From IMG/VR virus record IMGVR_UViG_3300013285_000051, positions 1 to 30,661 of that record: DNA of 30,661 bases; one strand, written 5' to 3'. Below the pieces are notes generated by a model. That model searched no databases. It was not told the origin of the DNA and saw nothing but the letters and a program-made list of their open reading frames with translations. The translations under genes and the position numbers were made by a program. Below, piece after piece: positions 14,401 through 20,381 of this stretch (position 1 is its first letter; each line of letters starts with the position of its first letter). The DNA is from a virus.

Positions 14401-14688
14401 TTATTGGCCTTTACGGGTACCGTAATCAGGCAGCGGGCCACCGTAGGTCTTGCCCTTAATCTTTTTGCCGCCCACTGTGATTCTCACCTTGGCATTGCCG
14501 TGCCCAATCAAATGACTCTTTTCGCCGTCTCTAGCACGAAGCCCTTGGCTTTTACAGCTGGCTAGATTGCTGGCACCCAGTTTGTCGTCGGGCTTTCTGC
14601 TGACACACAGCGCATGTGAGGCCTTGCCGTGTTCCAATAAATCGCCACAATTTGGGCAAAGGTTTTCGCTTAGTTCGAATATTTTCAT
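14401..14688 (-). CDS. small Cys-containing basic protein with capsid-targeting-like leader
   Basis: The 95-residue protein starts M-K-I-F-E-L-S-E-N, then C-P-N-C-G (a zinc-knuckle-like pair), a third and fourth Cys (A-L-C-V-S, A-S-C-K-S), and a strongly basic Gly-rich tail (G-G-K-K-I-K-G-K-T-Y-G-G-P-L-P-D-Y). The tail resembles one seen on small proteins of T4-like marine phages. The charge suggests DNA binding, perhaps packaged with the genome. A start at 14739 is open but lies inside the next gene. The chosen ATG has AATAAATA seven bases upstream and no Shine-Dalgarno. Confidence 0.75.
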   Translation of the reverse strand: MKIFELSENLCPNCGDLLEHGKASHALCVSRKPDDKLGASNLASCKSQGLRARDGEKSHLIGHGNAKVRITVGGKKIKGKTYGGPLPDYGTRKGQ

Positions 14689-14695
14689 GATGTTG

Positions 14696-14703
14696 TATTT
14701 ATT
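14696..14703 (-). promoter_or_regulatory. late-type box (AATAAATA) containing the upstream stop codon
   Basis: AATAAATA ends seven bases before ATG 14688. The TAA stop of the Ala-rich gene (14699-14701) lies inside the box, so one trinucleotide serves both as terminator codon and promoter core. Confidence 0.5.
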
Positions 14704-15301
14704 GATTTTGTTGGGGCACTGCATTGCCAGCTGTGGCAAAGTTCTGCACCGTTGCTTTGCGATTTTGTTTGCCTGCGGCTCCTATGGTGTCGGCTTGCCC
14801 ACGCACAGTCATTGCATAAGGATTGTCAGCATATTCGGGAGCATTGGGATTGGCATCAATCTTTTCTTTTTCAGCACCCGCAGCAAAGGCAGGAGCAGCC
14901 AATAAAGTAGCTGGAGTCATAGCTGTGGACATGGAGCCAAGAGCTCCTCCAGTGGCTGAAGCAATTTTGGGAATTTTGTTAACAATACTGGCCACTGTGG
15001 CCGCAGAGCTGGAATTACTCAGCGCATCTGTCACAGCTCTGAATGCCTCAGGTGAGCCCTTGAGCCAAGGCAGCAAGGCCTGTACAGCACCTATAGTTGC
15101 CAATGTTCTATTTTTGGCAAGATTCTGAACAGCTTGTATCAAGCCAGGAACTGATGCCATGCTGGACGCTAGTTCTTTGTCTATCACATGCTCAGCAGCT
15201 TTTCCCACACCATAGCCTGCGCCAGTTGATGCAGCAGCGGTGGCTTGCGCACTGGTTACTTTGGGTAATTTAACTTCGTTAGTGAATTCATGTGCTCTCA
15301 T
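14699..15301 (-). CDS. Ala-rich amphipathic protein with capsid-targeting-like leader
   Basis: The 200-residue protein begins M-R-A-H-E-F-T-N-E-V, close to the T4 leader in form. The rest is about a quarter Ala, with weakly hydrophobic helical stretches (A-S-T-G-A-G-Y-G-V-G; G-A-L-G-S-M-S-T-A-M-T-P-A-T-L-L-A-A-P) and a polar tail. There are no Cys and no known domain. Such composition is common in ejected internal virion proteins that interact with membranes, but this is only a compositional argument. It is one of three leader-bearing genes in a row (15301, 14688, 14396). Confidence 0.7.
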   Translation of the reverse strand: MRAHEFTNEVKLPKVTSAQATAAASTGAGYGVGKAAEHVIDKELASSMASVPGLIQAVQNLAKNRTLATIGAVQALLPWLKGSPEAFRAVTDALSNSSSAATVASIVNKIPKIASATGGALGSMSTAMTPATLLAAPAFAAGAEKEKIDANPNAPEYADNPYAMTVRGQADTIGAAGKQNRKATVQNFATAGNAVPQQNQ

Positions 15302-15308
15302 AGTTACT

Positions 15309-15316
15309 TATTTATT
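15309..15316 (-). promoter_or_regulatory. late-type box (AATAAATA) containing the upstream stop codon
   Basis: AATAAATA ends seven bases before ATG 15301. The TAA of the epimerase gene (15312-15314) lies within it, the same geometry as at 14696-14703. No Shine-Dalgarno follows. Confidence 0.5.
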
Positions 15317-16130
15317 GATTTAAATATTCAAACACGTTGAGCCATTTGCGGCGTCCTATGGTGTTTTTTAAATGTGTTAAATCTGCTTTAGTAACAGTTC
15401 TCATACGGGCTTTTTCTTCTTCGGGCACAGCTATCAGTTCAATTTGCACACCCTCTTGTTCAGCTATTTCTTCTGCAATGTCCAGAAAACTGTGTGCCAG
15501 TCCAGCACCACAATTCCAAATGCCACTGCCCTTGACAGTTTTGATAAAATCAATGTGCAAGCGACAAACGTCACCCACCCAAGTCCAATCACGCTTGATG
15601 TGTTCAGCAGTTTCCCACACTGTGATCTTGCCTTCTTTACGAGCTTGGGTACGCCATTTTTCTATTGCATTGACCCGTGTTCCACGCAGATGGTTATAGC
15701 GTCCGTACACATTGAAGTAACGGAATCCCTGTACATAGATGCAGGGGCTTTGCTGAAATACCCAACGATCAAACAGATACTTGCTCCAAGCATAGGGTGT
15801 TTGTGGATTGCATGGAGCAAATTCGCTGAAGTCTTTGGTATCACCGTACACGCTGCTGCTGCTGGCATACTGCAAGTTCACGCTGTGACGATTGCATTCT
15901 GCGAACAACCATTGACTGAACTCTAGATTCTGCTTCAATACCACATCCACATCTGTACAAGTCATATCAGCAATGGCACCCAAATGTATTACCCAATCAT
16001 AGTCAGTGACATCGGGTCGTGCAGTTGGATGCCAGTCGTATCCGTCAACATGCCAGCCTTCTTCTTTTTGAAGCCAAGCCAGCATGTTTGATCCTATAAA
16101 ACCTCTGTGCCCAGTAACCAGTATCTTCAT
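15312..16130 (-). CDS. NAD(P)-dependent sugar epimerase, HldD/RfaD-like
   Basis: This 272-residue extended short-chain dehydrogenase has a Rossmann motif G-H-R-G-F-I-G-S (7-14), Ser91-93, and the Y-A-W-S-K active-site pair Tyr113/Lys117. Downstream, G-F-R-Y-F-N-V-Y-G, R-D-W-T-W-V-G-D-V, G-I-W-N-C-G and T-K-A-D-L-T-H-L parallel ADP-L-glycero-D-manno-heptose 6-epimerase closely. That enzyme completes the heptose precursor for LPS inner core. Other NDP-sugar epimerases remain possible. The protein is somewhat short (HldD is about 310), with the gap before residue 60. It could modify host LPS to limit superinfection. It is preceded by AGTAAATA five bases before ATG. Confidence 0.85.
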   Translation of the reverse strand: MKILVTGHRGFIGSNMLAWLQKEEGWHVDGYDWHPTARPDVTDYDWVIHLGAIADMTCTDVDVVLKQNLEFSQWLFAECNRHSVNLQYASSSSVYGDTKDFSEFAPCNPQTPYAWSKYLFDRWVFQQSPCIYVQGFRYFNVYGRYNHLRGTRVNAIEKWRTQARKEGKITVWETAEHIKRDWTWVGDVCRLHIDFIKTVKGSGIWNCGAGLAHSFLDIAEEIAEQEGVQIELIAVPEEEKARMRTVTKADLTHLKNTIGRRKWLNVFEYLNQ

Positions 16131-16135
16131 ACTGA

Positions 16136-16143
16136 TATTTACT
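16136..16143 (-). promoter_or_regulatory. late-type box (AGTAAATA) containing the upstream stop codon
   Basis: AGTAAATA ends five bases before the epimerase ATG. The HNH gene's TAA stop (16139-16141) lies inside it. The promoter would switch transcription from the early ParB-like/HNH pair to late genes. Confidence 0.45.
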
Positions 16144-16606
16144 GTTTATGTCTTACGTCATGGTTAATCACGGTCTTTACCCAATGGCAAAATGAACAGT
16201 ATGCATTGATATTTTCTTTGGCATCCGATCCGCCATCTGCTTTGCGAAAATCGTGGTCTCCGTGATTGTAGCGACGTTTGATTTCGTGCTTTTGATCTTC
16301 TGTCAATACTATACCAAAAAATGCTTGTGCCTTTTTCCATCTTGGATCAGTATTGATATCTTGTTCACAGCATTCACAAATATCTGCTCTATGAAAAGTA
16401 TGCGGGCGATGAATTTTGCCATATCCGCCATACTCCACACATTCAAGTTGATGCAAGCGACACAAGCTGTCGCTGCCAGGACCTTCGAACAGGGTCAGTC
16501 CTGTATTGCATCCTTCAATACTGCACACAGATTTTAGTCTAGCTTGTTCCACAAGGACACTGAATCCTTTTTGTTTATCTTTGTTCGGGTCGCGAAATGT
16601 TTTCAT
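16139..16606 (-). CDS. HNH-type endonuclease paired with ParB-like protein
   Basis: The 155-residue protein has two Cys clusters (C-S-I-E-G-C near 28-33; C-E-C-C near 77-80) and a terminal HNH core: H-G-D-H-D-F (115-120), E-N-I-N-A-Y-C-S-F-C-H (131-141). This fits a phage HNH recombination-endonuclease-VII-like or HNH family enzyme with extra zinc ligands. ATG 16606 follows the stop of the ParB-like gene by one base (TAATATG), so the two should be cotranslated. A start at 16642 would lie within that gene. Its target is unknown. Confidence 0.75.
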   Translation of the reverse strand: MKTFRDPNKDKQKGFSVLVEQARLKSVCSIEGCNTGLTLFEGPGSDSLCRLHQLECVEYGGYGKIHRPHTFHRADICECCEQDINTDPRWKKAQAFFGIVLTEDQKHEIKRRYNHGDHDFRKADGGSDAKENINAYCSFCHWVKTVINHDVRHKQ

Positions 16607-16607
16607 A

Positions 16608-17753
16608 TTACCACAAGTCCTTTGCAGAAACAGTAAATCCATTGTTGGCAGAATAGTTAGGAGTTTTTAGCTTGGTGCTTTTTCTAATCTGTGCGATCAG
16701 GAATGGAATGCCCGTGCGCATCTCTGATGTGAATCCACGCAATCCTGAATCAGCATAGGACTGTGGATTGGCATTTGCATACCAAGACTCGTAGGACATT
16801 TTGACTTTGTCCCAGAACGGACCATTGGGCCCAAAGTCAGCATCAAAATTTTGTTTTGTAAAATTCACAAACTCCAGTAGATAGGCATCATCTACAGTAA
16901 CACCCTGCTCATGACACAGGTTAAAGTATTCGTACAACTGTCTAGCTTCCTTGGGTTCCACAGGACGTTGCTGATTCAAAAAACTCCAATACTGTGCAAA
17001 CATGCGAGTCACTGCTGGATGCTTGCGTGTCTTCAAACTCTTGCTCATCAGTGTATCTGCCAGCAATGTGAACGCACCCGGTTGGTCTTCATCGCCAAAC
17101 TTTGCATGCGTGGCAAACAAGCCAGCAGCCGCAAGATAATCATTCTTAAGTGCGGTATCAACCCACTCTTGATCGTCTGCTTTATCAATTTTGACACCAA
17201 ATACCATCTGAATATACTTGTCGATAAAGTCCAACTCTCGTTTGGCATCACCGTTAAGCAAAATAAAGTTACGACGAATTTCTAATTTGTGTTTTACACT
17301 GTACACCACTACCGGAACAAGGGTGTTGGCAGTTTGTTCACCAAACACTTTGGTAAGAATAATGTAAAGTGTGATGGCAGTGTGCTGCCCATCCCATGCT
17401 ATGTAGTAGCCAGGTTTGTTTTCATCTTCATACACTTGAATAGCCATGGTCATTGTGCTACGAAAGTGTTGAAGAATACTCAATATGTGTCGCAGATCAA
17501 GACTGCGTTGCATGGTGGCGTCAATTAGGATCTTGTCCATCGGAACCATAATTGCTTTGCACAAGTTAAGGTCGGAGAACGTTAACCAATTTGCATGTCT
17601 ACGTTTGTATTCGTCCACCATTGCGGTCAACATGTTCACAAACACTGGAGCAAATTTAAGTGCATCTGCTAGACGTTGTTGCAACGTGACAAAATGACTA
17701 GTTGATTTGAGATAACGCCCGTTGATTGTTTGAGCGTGGGTACTTTGTGTCAT
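16608..17753 (-). CDS. ParB/sulfiredoxin-like D-G-Q-H protein
   Basis: The 381-residue protein has a ParB-type N-terminal domain (about 65-175): V-P-M-D-K-I-L, then R-S-L-D-L-R-H-I, then Y-Y-I-A-W-D-G-Q-H-T-A-I (117-127), the D-G-Q-H/Q signature shared by ParB-like, DUF262 and DGQHR families, which bind or hydrolyse nucleotides. The remaining 200 residues are helical, with N-F-x-x-L-N-G-D and W-S-F-L-N-Q. The start is fixed by AAAGGAAA. It is transcribed from a consensus early promoter through an 85-base leader with two hairpins and is followed one base later by an HNH gene. Together they resemble a split nuclease of the DUF262/HNH (GmrSD-like) arrangement, which is inference. Confidence 0.75.
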   Translation of the reverse strand: MTQSTHAQTINGRYLKSTSHFVTLQQRLADALKFAPVFVNMLTAMVDEYKRRHANWLTFSDLNLCKAIMVPMDKILIDATMQRSLDLRHILSILQHFRSTMTMAIQVYEDENKPGYYIAWDGQHTAITLYIILTKVFGEQTANTLVPVVVYSVKHKLEIRRNFILLNGDAKRELDFIDKYIQMVFGVKIDKADDQEWVDTALKNDYLAAAGLFATHAKFGDEDQPGAFTLLADTLMSKSLKTRKHPAVTRMFAQYWSFLNQQRPVEPKEARQLYEYFNLCHEQGVTVDDAYLLEFVNFTKQNFDADFGPNGPFWDKVKMSYESWYANANPQSYADSGLRGFTSEMRTGIPFLIAQIRKSTKLKTPNYSANNGFTVSAKDLW

Positions 17754-17771
17754 AATATAATTTCCTTTTGT

Positions 17772-17809
17772 GGGCTTCTCTTGCCCTATTGTTTGGTCTT
17801 CTCTTGACC
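17772..17809 (-). promoter_or_regulatory. two tandem 5'-leader hairpins with identical loop and different stems
   Basis: On the transcribed (minus) strand, GGTC-AAGAGAA-GACC (17795-17809) is followed by GGGC-AAGAGAA-GCCC (17772-17786). Both stems have four base pairs and the same seven-base loop. The stems differ by a paired (compensatory) change. They lie between the predicted transcription start near 17838 and the ribosome site, just ahead of ATG 17753. This looks like a duplicated binding site for a translational repressor. Confidence 0.6.
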
Positions 17810-17844
17810 GTTATCACACAGCAGAATTACTATGCAACATAGTT

Positions 17845-17873
17845 ATTATACTATCCAGTAATCAGGCAGTCAA
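17845..17873 (-). promoter_or_regulatory. sigma70-type early promoter TTGACT-N17-TATAAT
   Basis: The -35 is TTGACT at 17868-17873, the spacer is 17 bases and the -10 is TATAAT at 17845-17850. The TGA stop of the upstream 85-residue gene is embedded in the -35 hexamer. It drives the ParB-like/HNH pair. Confidence 0.88.
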
Positions 17874-18127
17874 CTGTACTTGAATTCTTTTGGAATCAAA
17901 ATGCCCAAATTGCTAGCTTGCTTGCGCAGTGCAGCCAACTTAGCCACTGTAGGACCTTCCCATGCAATACTGTACGCATAATCAAATGTGTTACCAAACA
18001 CAGATGCTTCCAGCCATCTTAATTCGTTTTTGCTTTTGATTAGAAATTCAACCCATGCTCCAGCTGTGTTTGTTATTTGAACACGCTCATTAAAGTATTT
18101 GTGCAAGTACAAATCTATGGTCCGCAT
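17870..18127 (-). CDS. small early protein of unknown function
   Basis: The 85-residue protein starts M-R-T-I-D-L-Y-L-H-K-Y-F-N-E-R-V and has mixed alpha/beta character with two Trp and no Cys. I do not recognise a family. It starts one base after the preceding gene's stop and ends inside the -35 box of the next promoter. It is the last member of a four-gene cluster (18845-17870). Confidence 0.65.
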   Translation of the reverse strand: MRTIDLYLHKYFNERVQITNTAGAWVEFLIKSKNELRWLEASVFGNTFDYAYSIAWEGPTVAKLAALRKQASNLGILIPKEFKYS

Positions 18128-18128
18128 G

Positions 18129-18341
18129 TTAATTTATAAGTGGACGGAATCGGCGGGCAAACACCTCCCAGCGGCAATTGAACTCCTGCAGGGTAGCTTG
18201 ATTAACGTAAGTTACCCATGTGTCATTGTTTTCAGCTGGGCAGTACAGTGCAGTCACTACAAATTTAATGCCATCAACACTGATCCACTCTTTGATGGAT
18301 TTTTGTGCGTTGATCAAATCTTCTGTGGTGTATGTGGTCAT
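18129..18341 (-). CDS. small early protein of unknown function
   Basis: The 70-residue protein starts M-T-T-Y-T-T-E-D-L-I-N-A-Q-K at an ATG that overlaps the preceding stop as ATGA. The upstream in-frame extension to 18389 is inside the previous gene and unlikely. It contains D-G-I-K-F-V-V-T-A-L-Y and W-V-T-Y-V-N and ends in a basic R-W-x-V-F-A-R-R-F-R. No family is recognised. Confidence 0.62.
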   Translation of the reverse strand: MTTYTTEDLINAQKSIKEWISVDGIKFVVTALYCPAENNDTWVTYVNQATLQEFNCRWEVFARRFRPLIN

Positions 18342-18556
18342 AGCATGTTTCCTGGATCTGCTTGTTCGATGATGTCCAACTGCTCCCAAACATATTTCAA
18401 TAGGTCTTTACCCACAGCTGGCTCCATGGTCATCAGCAGTGTGACACGACTCAACAGCATAGCAGTGACGCTGTGTGCTTCAAACACATCTTCATATTTG
18501 AATATCAGCGTGTCCAATTCATCAATAAAACTGTTCAAAGCTTCTGGGTTATCCAT
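18338..18556 (-). CDS. small acidic helical protein
   Basis: The 72-residue protein is acidic and almost fully helical (M-D-N-P-E-A-L-N-S-F-I-D-E-L-D-T-L-I-F-K-Y-E-D-V-F). It overlaps both neighbours by a few bases, a typical translationally coupled early phage gene. No motif indicates a function. Confidence 0.62.
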   Translation of the reverse strand: MDNPEALNSFIDELDTLIFKYEDVFEAHSVTAMLLSRVTLLMTMEPAVGKDLLKYVWEQLDIIEQADPGNML

Positions 18557-18845
18557 TCACTATCATCCTTATCAATCCAGTTGTGTCTATACTCACCAGC
18601 AAGATGTAGTTAGCCAGCATGCCAAATGATTTCCTAGTATAACTAGCCCAAGCATACATAGCACAGCCAGCAATCCAAACAGGATACAAAGCAAGTAAGG
18701 GAGGGCTTGGCACAGTGAGTGCCATAGTGATCGAACATCCAACGCTGATCGCCCAAGCCAAAAGCTCAATAGCGAAACGATAAGGATTAGTGCGATAGTC
18801 ATCTCGGATCCAATCAAATGTGGGTTTTAATATATTATCAATCAT
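18549..18845 (-). CDS. small membrane protein
   Basis: The 98-residue protein starts M-I-D-N-I-L-K-P-T-F-D-W-I-R-D-D-Y-R-T-N-P-Y-R and has two to three hydrophobic segments (about 28-45, 47-66, 75-92), so it is an inner-membrane protein. The start at 18845 gives a soluble N-terminal arm; the longer reading to 18911 would enter the divergent promoter region. It is the first gene of a four-gene early cluster. Function is unknown; small membrane proteins in this position in T4-like phages often affect superinfection or lysis timing. Confidence 0.65.
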   Translation of the reverse strand: MIDNILKPTFDWIRDDYRTNPYRFAIELLAWAISVGCSITMALTVPSPPLLALYPVWIAGCAMYAWASYTRKSFGMLANYILLVSIDTTGLIRMIVNG

Positions 18846-18850
18846 ATAGT

Positions 18851-18879
18851 ATTTTAGCACAAAATACCAATCAATACAA
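18851..18879 (-). promoter_or_regulatory. putative sigma70-type early promoter TTGTAT-N17-TAAAAT
   Basis: TTGTAT (18874-18879), 17-base spacer, TAAAAT (18851-18856) precede the small membrane protein gene. The match is weaker than for the TTGACT/TATAAT promoters, and the predicted start leaves no room for a ribosome site. Confidence 0.45.
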
Positions 18880-18888
18880 CAATCTTGA

Positions 18889-18896
18889 AATAAATA
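18889..18896 (+). promoter_or_regulatory. T4-type late promoter box (AATAAATA) abutting the start codon
   Basis: AATAAATA ends four bases before ATG 18901 on the plus strand, and no Shine-Dalgarno is present. It is the sole visible promoter of the isolated nucleotidyltransferase gene, so that gene should be expressed late. Confidence 0.55.
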
Positions 18897-18900
18897 CTTG

Positions 18901-19965
18901 ATGAAAATCATAGAAATTATTCAAGAAGGCGGCTGGACCACTGGAGATAATCCAGGTATCCAAGCCAAAGTGGTAAAGCATGGCATGGCCGCAGTTGAAC
19001 ATTTTCTCAAAGATTTCAACCCTTGGTTAGCACAGCAAAATTTAGGCCCAGTTCAAATAGGGCACCCTACTGGATCAGCTGCATATCACCAATTGGATGA
19101 CCCGGAAAACACCATCTACGGCGACATGGATCTGCAGATCATTATCCCAGACATGCCTGAATACGACAACCTAACCAGCGGACAAGTACAAGGACGTTGG
19201 GCCACACTGATTGACAAGTTTATACACAGTCACACCTTGAGCTACATAGACCCAGCAGAAAGCAAAGGCAGTCAGCCCATGTTCATTTTGAGTAGTGGTG
19301 ACAAGGTGCAAGTGGACTTGATGCCGCATCCAGTCAAAACAGCTGAATGGGGACGATTCCGTGCCACAGGCGAGCACGGACTGAAGGGCCTATTGAACGG
19401 CAATATCTTTGCCACCATGAGCGAATTGATTCCAGTCAACTTGCAACACAAAGGTGTACAGTACAAAACTATAAACGGCAAAAAAGTCAGTTACGGCAAA
19501 ACGCTCAAAGGCTATGACCTACACACCTTGGGCACAGATATCAAAACATGGATACTGGACATATTCCAGCATGAAGCACAGCAGTTGGGTATTCGCAATC
19601 CGCAGATTGATCCGCTGTTGCAAGCCAATCCAGGTGTTGATGTGAACGATGTCAACGTGGAACGACAAGTGAACGGCATCAAAGGATTTGCTCGTAGCTG
19701 TGAACTGAACAAAATGTTTGGACAGGGTGACTTGGAACAGTTCAGTTCAGCCGATGACTTCTTGCAAAAGTTCACTCATCACTATGTGGAGAAATCACAG
19801 CATGCCATCACAGCACCCAAACGTGACAAGGCCAGCACAGCTGCCAGTCAAGCCCGTGCTGTGAAAGATCGTGCAGCACTGGCCAGTGGTTTGGAATATG
19901 TTAAAAAATTGTTCGCAGGCCAGGTTGCAGGACAGCGATACCAAGACTATAAATCCAGTCAATAA
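18901..19965 (+). CDS. nucleotidyltransferase-fold protein with capsid-targeting-like leader
   Basis: This 354-residue protein shows the polymerase-beta/MNT-type active site: G-S (58-59), Y-G-D-M-D-L (Asp75, Asp77) and a third acidic residue in V-Q-V-D-L-M (Asp139). Such enzymes transfer NMP groups to RNA, protein or small molecules. The C-terminal half is helical and ends in a basic tail. The leader M-K-I-I-E-I-I-Q-E-G-G closely matches T4 internal-protein leaders, with predicted cleavage after Glu9. The gene stands alone on the plus strand with its own late box and terminator. I infer a packaged enzyme that modifies a host molecule on entry, as T4 Alt does by different chemistry. The substrate is unknown. 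Confidence 0.8.
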   Translation: MKIIEIIQEGGWTTGDNPGIQAKVVKHGMAAVEHFLKDFNPWLAQQNLGPVQIGHPTGSAAYHQLDDPENTIYGDMDLQIIIPDMPEYDNLTSGQVQGRWATLIDKFIHSHTLSYIDPAESKGSQPMFILSSGDKVQVDLMPHPVKTAEWGRFRATGEHGLKGLLNGNIFATMSELIPVNLQHKGVQYKTINGKKVSYGKTLKGYDLHTLGTDIKTWILDIFQHEAQQLGIRNPQIDPLLQANPGVDVNDVNVERQVNGIKGFARSCELNKMFGQGDLEQFSSADDFLQKFTHHYVEKSQHAITAPKRDKASTAASQARAVKDRAALASGLEYVKKLFAGQVAGQRYQDYKSSQ

Positions 19966-19988
19966 AAAACCCACCGAAGTGGGTTTTT
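19965..19988. terminator. bidirectional terminator with UUCG tetraloop on the minus strand
   Basis: A10-bp stem (AAAAACCCAC / GTGGGTTTTT) closes a four-base loop. On the minus strand the loop is C-TTCG-G, an especially stable tetraloop common in T4 terminators, followed by a T run. On the plus strand it directly follows the nucleotidyltransferase stop codon and also has a T run. It ends both convergent transcripts. Confidence 0.93.
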
Positions 19989-20006
19989 CTTCAGCTAACA
20001 AACAGC

Positions 20007-20273
20007 TTACAGACCCAATGCCAATGCGCGATAACCTGCGGCCACCAACTTGCGTGTAGGGCGATCCAAATGATACTCAGTCACTGTGACACCGTTGCCA
20101 GCTACTTGACTACGTGCATAGATAGCATGACCAGCTTGACGCAGGCGCGATGCTTCAGCTGACAAATTCTTGATGCCAAAACTCTTCTCAGCTTGTGCTG
20201 GTGTGAATTTGCGGCCTTCTTTGAATGCTGTCAACAGTTTGTATGCTTTGGTTTCTTTTGAAATTGTTTTCAT
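20007..20273 (-). CDS. winged-helix/HTH DNA-binding protein
   Basis: The 88-residue basic protein has a helix-turn-helix-like core (residues 23-50: F-T-P-A-Q-A-E-K-S-F-G-I-K-N-L-S-A-E-A, then R-L-R-Q-A-G-H-A-I-Y-A), then a beta wing (V-T-V-T-E-Y-H-L). This fold type is frequent in phage transcription factors. It has a single-gene transcript: promoter at 20317-20345, AAGGAA ribosome site, and terminator 18 bases after the stop. An inverted repeat at the expected transcription start suggests autoregulation. Confidence 0.75.
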   Translation of the reverse strand: MKTISKETKAYKLLTAFKEGRKFTPAQAEKSFGIKNLSAEASRLRQAGHAIYARSQVAGNGVTVTEYHLDRPTRKLVAAGYRALALGL

Positions 20274-20294
20274 CTTTAGTTCCTTTTAGATTAG

Positions 20295-20310
20295 ACTGAA
20301 ATTAATCAGT
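20295..20310. promoter_or_regulatory. inverted repeat ACTGA-N6-TCAGT at the transcription start (possible operator)
   Basis: A perfect 5-bp inverted repeat with a six-base centre lies immediately downstream of the -10 box of the winged-helix gene and should overlap its transcription start. It may be the operator of the encoded protein, though five-base arms can arise by chance. Confidence 0.35.
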
Positions 20311-20316
20311 TAACGT

Positions 20317-20345
20317 ATTGTACATGTGATTACAATCTATTGCAA
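20317..20345 (-). promoter_or_regulatory. sigma70-type promoter TTGCAA-N17-TACAAT
   Basis: TTGCAA (20340-20345), 17-base spacer and TACAAT (20317-20322) precede the winged-helix gene by about 45 bases. Spacing matches the stronger early promoters here. Confidence 0.6.
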
Positions 20346-20381
20346 CAAGTTTGGTGGATCTCAACAACGGATCTTACCGTT

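Noticed and set aside
17818-17844. Eight-codon leader peptide frame in the ParB-like gene's leader
   Set aside because: No ribosome site, no unusual codon run, and very short frames are expected by chance.
18131-18138. TATAAATT close to a start codon on the minus strand
   Set aside because: It is coding sequence and stop codon of an early gene cluster; last base does not match and late use is doubtful.
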